Assembly (NCBI RefSeq): GCF_000002235.5
Contig: NW_022145612.1
Span: 23,200,311 to 23,264,310, forward strand
From: Strongylocentrotus purpuratus
Lineage: Eukaryota > Echinodermata > Echinoidea > Camarodonta > Strongylocentrotidae
Length of the DNA: 64,000 nucleotides
Direction of reading: 5' to 3'
Part shown: positions 57,727-64,000 of the stretch, one piece after another
Numbering within the stretch: position 1 is the first letter of the stretch
How the letters are laid out: every line of letters starts with the position of its first letter
Position numbers and translations under genes: made by a program
Notes under the pieces: generated by a model
What the model was told of the DNA's origin: nothing
Seen by the model: only the letters and a program-made list of their open reading frames with translations
The model's database searches: none

Positions 57727-60700
57727 CTACAGATTACCTTTCTTAAAGATGCGATCCAGGTATTTGACCACCCGTTTCAGTCCACAATCCCCTAGACCTT
57801 CCCTCAGTCTGTCCTTCACGTCGTCATCGCATCGGCATCCATTCTCCTCCCTCCACCAGCGAAGGAGCACCGCCATGGCTTTATCCTGAGCGGATCCACT
57901 GCATGACTCCAGGGAGCTGAGCTCCTTCTCCAGGGAGGGGCTCCTGGAGACAGGGAGCATCCTGGCAAACCTCTTCCAGTTGATGGCTACTGAGATGGCC
58001 TTGGATGATGCTTCAAATGCTGCCTTCAGATCTTCATCTATCAAAGGATACAAATTGTTTTTCATTTTATGAATTCATAAAGCCCCACTGCACTTCATAT
58101 AGCTACTTGCGCCCTTTATACAGCCAACAATGCCTTAGCGGTACCCGTTGATCCCCCACAATGCCCTTCTTCTTATGTCAATTGAGAGCTGATTTGATGA
58201 GATAACCACCTGCCAGTGACCTTTCAGGGAGGTCTAATCCCCCATGCGAAACAAGTGCAAAGGGGCTTTCAATAAAGGTATTAGTTTTACAGTGTATCAA
58301 CTAAATTAGTCAACTTTAAATATATATCATCTGTTTGGAGCTAGAAGGGCATTAATTCATTTCATTTTACACAGAGTTAATGCCTTATTAGCTCCACATA
58401 GATGATACATAGGCCTATTTCTCAGGCTTTGAATCATAATCATCTCAGGAATGTTTTCTTATCCTTTTATAAAAGTACCAATACATTTGCATTTGTCAAA
58501 CAACAGTGCTCAACAAATGAACATGGCAAAATTTATGTTAACAATACACTTTTCTCCATCAAGCTAAATTTGTTTGGTTAGAGGTGTTGTGGTCTAGTGG
58601 ATAAGTCGTTGGACTGTAGATCACAGGGTTCGCGGTTCGATTCCCGCCACGGCACTAGTGTCCTGTGGCAAGATATTAATCTACATTTGCCACTCTCCAC
58701 CCAGGTGTTAAATGGGTACCTGTATGAAGCAATTCCTTGAATGCTGTGAGCACCAAAATTGGCTGCCTAGCAGAGCCGGGGTAATAGTTGGAGCACCTTG
58801 AGCACCATGCATGGTATCCAATATTATTATTATTATTATTAAAAGTGCTTGATGTTAAGAATTGTAATGACGTGTCTTACCCTGGACCTGATGGATGTTC
58901 ATCCCAGCCCACTCCACTGGATGCTGCTTGGGAGGACCTCCTGATGATGAGCCTTGGGGCTGGTAAACTAGAAGAAAGAAAATTAGTAATTATATTTAAG
59001 CCCCACTGTGCTACTTATACTTATATCATTGGTCCCCCATGATCCTCTTTTTCTAATGTTAATTGAGAGCTGATTTGATGAGATAACCACCTGTCAGTGA
59101 CCTTGCAGGGAGGTCTAATCATCCTTGGCCAAACTAGTGTAGAGGGGCTTTAAAGACTGCTAATAATAATGATGATGATGGTGACAAAATATAATACAGG
59201 TGATGGATGAAAACTAATAATGAAGTAAAGAGAGAAAGGGAAAGGGGAAAAAAGAAATAAAGTGAGCATGTCATAAAAGGAAATGGGGTACAAAAAATGA
59301 AAAATCAACAAAACAATATGAGTGTGCTTTCAACTTTCAACAATGTAATAATGGCAGTACAGACATGTAGATTCATGTTATGATAATACGTTTATCTTGA
59401 GGTAGATAAAAAAAAGTTTTGGGGTGGGACAAGAGGGCTAATCTACCAAGTATACCAAGTATACCAAGTAAGGAATAAATTGACTATATGATGAAAATAA
59501 TCAAGGAAAAAACAAATTTTGGGGAAATGTAATTAAAGGGAAGAAATGGCAAGTCTGATTTTATAGCAAATATTTATCACTATAAAAAATTAAAAATAAT
59601 ACATTCAAGAGTGAATAAAAGGACAACCATGGATTGTTTACAATTAGTAGTCATATAAAACAAAATATAATACATATACCATAAATTGAAATTGAATTGA
59701 GATTTTACAATATGCATTCATTAGCATATAGACAGGAACATGTACTAATTGAGGTCATCGTATGGTCCACTACAAGTAGTACAAGGGAGATAAGTTGAAT
59801 AAATGTTCAAAACAATCGCACCTGGACCATCAATATAAACCCTAACATTTCCTGTAGTAGTCTCTGGGCACCGAGCCAAAGAGCTTTACAGGATGTACCG
59901 TGTTTATATTTGGAACACATCCAAGAGAGCTCCCCGTGAAATGTCAAATTGCGTGACATCATTGCTCTAATACCACTATGATGGATGTGTTTATCACTAT
60001 CATGTCTTTATTTTAGACAGACCAGCGGATAGTTTGACAGCAAGAAGGGTGTATGTCACTATCATGTCACCTGCTGAAAGCCAAAAGGGCACAATTCATG
60101 TACCGGTATATACTTTATATTACATGAAGTTTTACATGCACTTCTGGCTCTCAGCAGAAAAGTGTTGGTTGTTCAATGACTGTCAAAATAGTTTTAGAGT
60201 AAGAAGGCTGTAAAGGAATGTGTTTATCATTACCATGTCTTATATTTTACAGACTGTCAGATATAATAGTTTTAGAGTAAGAAGGCTGTAAAGGAATGTG
60301 TTTATCATTATCATGTCTTATATTGTACAGACTGTCAGATAGTTTGAGAGTAAGAAGGCTGTAAAGGAATGTGTTTTCATTATCATGTCTTGAAATTTAT
60401 AGACTGTCAGAGCAATAGTGTACTTGCACACATCAGTTGATTTTTTTTTTTTTTTTTTTGCATTTACAAACTGGATTAGTACAGTAGTTTGTTAACAATC
60501 ATTGCTGGTATTATTGGTGAAAGCACATTTCTCTGTGCATCATTATATCATTATTTTTAAAACCATCTATTAATTATGAATCATTTTCAAGACAAACATG
60601 CATAATTGATGAAACAAGGCTTACTATGAAAGGTGCAGTCTCGAGGTTGCTCTACAACCCAGTTAGCCTGTCCTTGAATGTCATAGGAGTTCCGCATTCT

Positions 60701-62272
60701 GGGCTGTTGTCTCATCAAAGGAGCTGCTCATAGAAAAGATGAGAAAATTTATCAATTCCGAACGTGTAGCTATCATGATATGAGGCATAATCTTTCATAA
60801 CTTGACAAATGCACCTCTTTCCAAAGACAATTTGTACTACATGTATATTCTTACTTAATTAATTGTTTTAAGTGCCACGAATCATAACAATGGGATAAGA
60901 CATGAACTGGTAAATTTGGTCAAAAGATTGCAGGTGGGATACACAAATTGCTGATATGCCTGACAAACAAAGGCCACTTGTTGGGCTTTCCGGGCCTTAC
61001 CATAATTGACTATGTACATGAATGTTTAAACTTTGAATTGATTTGCAAAGTGGTCAACTAATCTAAAGCACTATACATTACACAGTGAAATTGTGGACAA
61101 ATGAAATAATTGCAACTTTTTAATTAGTAATATTCACAGTTTGTCATGGATCTAATGTATGCACACAACTATGGCAATAGCATTCACCAATATGGATATC
61201 TATCAACTTTCTTCATTGGGTTGCGGCAGTTGCTTACTCAATTCATATTCCAAATAGGTGCATAATGAATTAAACAATAAAATCATCAAAAAATTGAAAA
61301 GACAAAGGTTTTGAATACAAATTCATGAGTATCACCCTACCATGTGAATGTTGTCTTGGGATGGCATCGGCTGTTCTCATCCTCTTGGTATCTGGTTCAG
61401 CCGACATAGGAGAGATCATACCATCATCCTCACCACCATCATCTTCATCTCTTTCTTTCCTCTTCCTAGGGGATATCGACACACCTGCCTCATCCAATGG
61501 CCTGGGGGTTTCATCCTCACACTTCCTTTTCAAGCCTGATAATGTCCTCTGATTGGAATTTTCATTCACATTTTCTGAAGAGGCATCCTTTCTAAAACAT
61601 TCTACTGAAGTGTTGTTCAGTACTGAATCTGACCGCGGCGAGTATGGAGTATTTATGTTTTTAGCTTTGCTGTCCTCCAAAGAAAGTCTTGATGGAATCG
61701 CTCTAACCTGAACACCGACATGACTTCCATCATTGTCAAGCTGCTGGGAACTTCCATTTTCATTTGGACTAAATGAAGTCCTCCTCTGGTTTGATCTGAT
61801 AATGTAATTTGGAGGCATGCTTACACCTAGTACTTTTCCAGTGGCATCTCCTGACAGGCTAGGATCCAGTGAGGGACAGATATTGTTATTTAAAGCCGAT
61901 TCTTCATCTCTTTGGATACTGACAAACCTGTGCTTCTCTGACTCCTGAGAATGATAGCCTTCATCGTCATTGTCATTTTTGGCCTTCCCCAGCCTGTCAA
62001 GGTCGGCAATGATAGAGCAGGGCAAAGTCTTTGAGGGAGAGCCATCGGATTCATCCTCACCCAGAGGTATCATGACCCTGGAGAAATCCACTTCATCTTC
62101 ACCGTAGGGTTGGCAAAGTTGGCGAGGAATGGCAAAGTTACCATTGATTTCATTCCGCTGTAACACCACATCACATCCTGAATCATCCATCTCGGAAATC
62201 CTGGAGCAATGGTCTTGAAGGTTAAGGGTGTCCTCTTGCCAAATTCTGTCCGAAATGGCTTTGAAATGGCTC
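57727..62272 (-). CDS. Death-domain protein, C-terminal 476 residues (5' end outside or unresolved)
   Basis: Exons in gene order are 61341-62272, 60625-60723, 58881-58967 and 57727-58037 (stop TAG at 57727-57729). All phases fit and all borders are GT-AG. The first exon shown begins in phase 2 after a TTTAG acceptor, so more exons lie upstream. The 932-nt exon encodes a serine/aspartate-rich, probably disordered region with basic clusters (GLKRKCEDE, SPRKRKERDED, DTKRMR), possible nuclear localisation signals. The last exon encodes a death-domain-like helical bundle of about 90 residues: AISVAINWKRFARMLPV, AVLLRWWREENG and LGDCGLKRVVKYLDRIF, with tryptophans and a W-x-x-x-x-G element where the family has them. 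Such domains join receptors or adaptors into apoptosis or NF-kB signalling complexes. I do not recognise the orthologue; a TNF-receptor-type tail is one possibility, but no transmembrane segment is in the visible part. Confidence 0.75.
58078..58270. mobile_element. ~190-bp MITE, copy 6 of 7
   Basis: Starts AAAGCCCCACTGCACTTC and contains CTTATGTCAATTGAGAGC; it lies in the last intron of the death-domain gene, immediately beside the final exon. Confidence 0.8.
58577..58842 (+). mobile_element. tRNA-Tyr-like SINE with ATT-repeat tail
   Basis: The head has an A box (TGGTCTAGTGG), a GGACTGTAGATC anticodon region resembling tRNA-Tyr (GTA), and a B box (GGTTCGATTCC). The body includes CACCCAGGTGTTAAATGGGT, which is also found in the fragment at 52.1 kb. 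The element ends in an ATT repeat (58,822-58,841). Confidence 0.85.
58997..59155. mobile_element. ~190-bp MITE, copy 7 of 7
   Basis: Starts TAAGCCCCACTGTGCTACTT and ends AGTGTAGAGGGGCTTTAAAG, with an internal deletion near the left end. It lies in an intron of the death-domain gene. Confidence 0.8.
60180..60420. repeat. Intronic minisatellite, 73-78-bp unit, three clear copies
   Basis: GTAAGAAGGCTGTAAAGGAATG recurs near 60,199, 60,277 and 60,350, each followed by TCATTATCATGTCTTATATT and ACAGACTGTCAGATA. More decayed relatives appear from about 59,990. Confidence 0.85.
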
Positions 62273-62934
62273 CTAAATAAGATAGACATAAAAGCTGTAA
62301 ATAACACACACAATGACCCTCAGTAACCCACTAACCAAATGTAGCAAATTGCAATCACAGCACAGAGTGAACCAAAGTGACGACACACTTTCCACGTTTT
62401 CTAAATTTATCAAAACTCAGATTCTCCTGAACTATCGACCCTTGTTATGATTGGCAGGAAGCTGCCAATAAGGTGCATCTGGACTTGCCCAGACTGTTTT
62501 GAACATGTCAAGCATTGTTATGTCATGGAAACATCAACTTTACATAAGCAAAAGAAACAACAACAAAAAACTCAAGGATAAAAATAAAATAGTGTATTAT
62601 ATAATAATAAAGGTACGAGTATGATTGTATGCTCATCATTTTAACACAACTTGGAAATCATATGACTAGGGCGACTTTCTCTTCAATTAAACCCCATCTT
62701 TTTTTTTGACTTCTAAATATATTCCTCGCTGCTAGAAATGTACCGGTAACTAATATTTATAGGACATATACATGTACATATGTATGACAAGGGAAAGTGA
62801 GAAAGTGGGGAGAGAGAAAGAGAGGGAGAGAGAAAGAGAGAGAGAGAGAAGAAAAAAAGAGTGGAGAGATTAGAGAAGAGAGAGAAAGAGAAAGAGAAGA
62901 AGGGAAGAGAGAGGGAGGAAGAGGGGGAGAAAGG

Positions 62935-62973
<39 letters not shown>

Positions 62974-64000
62974 CGGGAGAGAGAGGGAGAGAGAGAGAGC
63001 GGGGGAGAGAGAGAGAGAGCACGACTTGCTTCCTGTGTCTATTCCCAGGTCAGTTTCACCTTTCTCTCTTCAAAACAAGCTATTACGTCATGGCCAAATT
63101 TACTAGGAAAACAAGGTCCATGTGTGTCCTCTGGAGCTATGCCAATTAACCAGTTTACATTGTTTAAGACCCTTGTTTTAGTTTTGCCTTTATGCACTGA
63201 CAAAAGAGGGATGATTTCACAACAAAGTTTCACAAAAAATAAGTGTAATTTATCTCTTTTATGAAATAGATTTTAGTTGCTTTACTTGACATACAAAAAA
63301 CCCAACATAAAAGAGTAACCACATTCCATCTGCTTCTGTTTTTTGTTCATTTCTACTTTTTTCTTTTAGTAATTTATTTTCCGATTTAAAATGCACTGAA
63401 AGAGAAACAAAAAATACCCCCCTACCCCCCCCCCCCCAAAAAAAATAAAAATAGAGATTTTGACTCTACCTATGCTGTAGCACATACAGGTGTAATGATG
63501 TTTTGCAATTTGAAGTAGAATGATATGAGGAAAGCAAGCACACTTTTAGATCTTTACTGACGCAACATGTAGCTGAATTAAAAATCTACATTTTCACTAC
63601 AGTGGCTACTTTCCCTTAAAAATTGGCTATTATGGTGAGGTTTTTCTGATATATGCAGAAAATCAAGCTCCTTCCAATATTCTAAAGTGAAATAATATTA
63701 GTGCAACTCAGCTTAATTTTATTTGCCACTTCTCTATAGTTCGACTGGATATTGCAATGCTCAAATATTACACATAACACAGCAAAATTTGGCCAATGTA
63801 TTCCCCTAGTGTGTCCAGACTACAAATAAAACTTAAAAGGTAAGTCCACCCTGACATTAAAGTTGGTTTTAATAAAAGCAAGAGGAACAGAGCAGTGAAT
63901 GTTTGAGAAAAGTTAAAGTTGTGATCAATCAGAATCAAATCAGCACCTCTGCTTTGTCTGCTCGACAAAGTTTTTCTTCAAAGCTGAACTGACCTGCTTC
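62273..64000. other. Upstream intron or flank of the death-domain gene
   Basis: No convincing exon, apart from a possible exon edge at the extreme right: on the minus strand the window starts GAAGCAG followed by a GTCAGT donor (63,993). The reading phase cannot be tested with so few bases. Confidence 0.3.
62790..63022. repeat. GA-rich purine tract
   Basis: About 230 bp almost entirely of G and A (GAGAGAGA with AAAG interruptions). The open frames across it are low-complexity artefacts. It may mark an intron or upstream flank of the death-domain gene. Confidence 0.9.

Noticed and set aside
58580..58655. Possible tRNA-Tyr gene
   Set aside because: Anticodon region and B box look right, but the acceptor ends do not pair well and a SINE body with ATT tail continues directly.
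62797..63264. 155-codon R/E-rich frame
   Set aside because: Translation of a GA-rich simple-sequence tract.

Overview
This is a window of an intron-rich animal nuclear genome. Most coding sequence is in short exons of 50-230 bp with GT-AG borders, surrounded by AT-rich introns, long poly-G/poly-C runs, tRNA-derived SINEs and many small DNA transposons. The mix (foldback-like DNA elements with internal tandem repeats, tRNA-SINEs, MADF-BESS and U1-type zinc-finger genes, a well conserved HUWE1) fits an echinoderm, most likely a sea urchin. The species is inference and no specific species is claimed.

Layout. (1) 89 to about 21,200, minus strand: the 5' part of the HECT ubiquitin ligase gene HUWE1, with 24 coding exons giving 869 contiguous residues from the start methionine, plus a probable non-coding first exon near 21.1 kb. 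The gene continues off the left edge. Its introns carry several MITEs, a piggyBac-type MITE and a partial tandem duplication of one exon. (2) 21.4-25.8 kb: a transposon block. One element is built from about eleven copies of a ~115-bp GC-cored repeat; beside it lies a truncated copy of the large element found at 35-41 kb. (3) 29,521-32,655, minus strand: a complete three-exon MADF-BESS type gene of 320 residues. (4) 34.2-42.1 kb: hAT-like DNA transposons. The centrepiece is two almost identical ~2.95-kb elements, each with a 16-bp terminal inverted repeat and its own perfect 8-bp target duplication. They lie head to head 266 bp apart and form a ~6.2-kb near-palindrome. (5) About 42.5-51.75 kb, plus strand: an eight-coding-exon gene for an RGG-rich protein with four U1/matrin-type C2H2 fingers. 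Its large first coding exon carries a one-base frame break. (6) 57,727-62,272 and beyond, minus strand: the 3' part of a gene whose product ends in a death-domain-like fold. I do not recognise its family.

The four genes show no functional linkage and this is not an operon-type region. The ubiquitin ligase is a housekeeping gene, the MADF-BESS product a likely DNA-binding regulator, the zinc-finger product a likely dsRNA-binding protein, and the death-domain product a likely signalling protein. I found no CRISPR, no phage-like system and no intact transposase. The most unusual content is the architecture of the DNA transposons.
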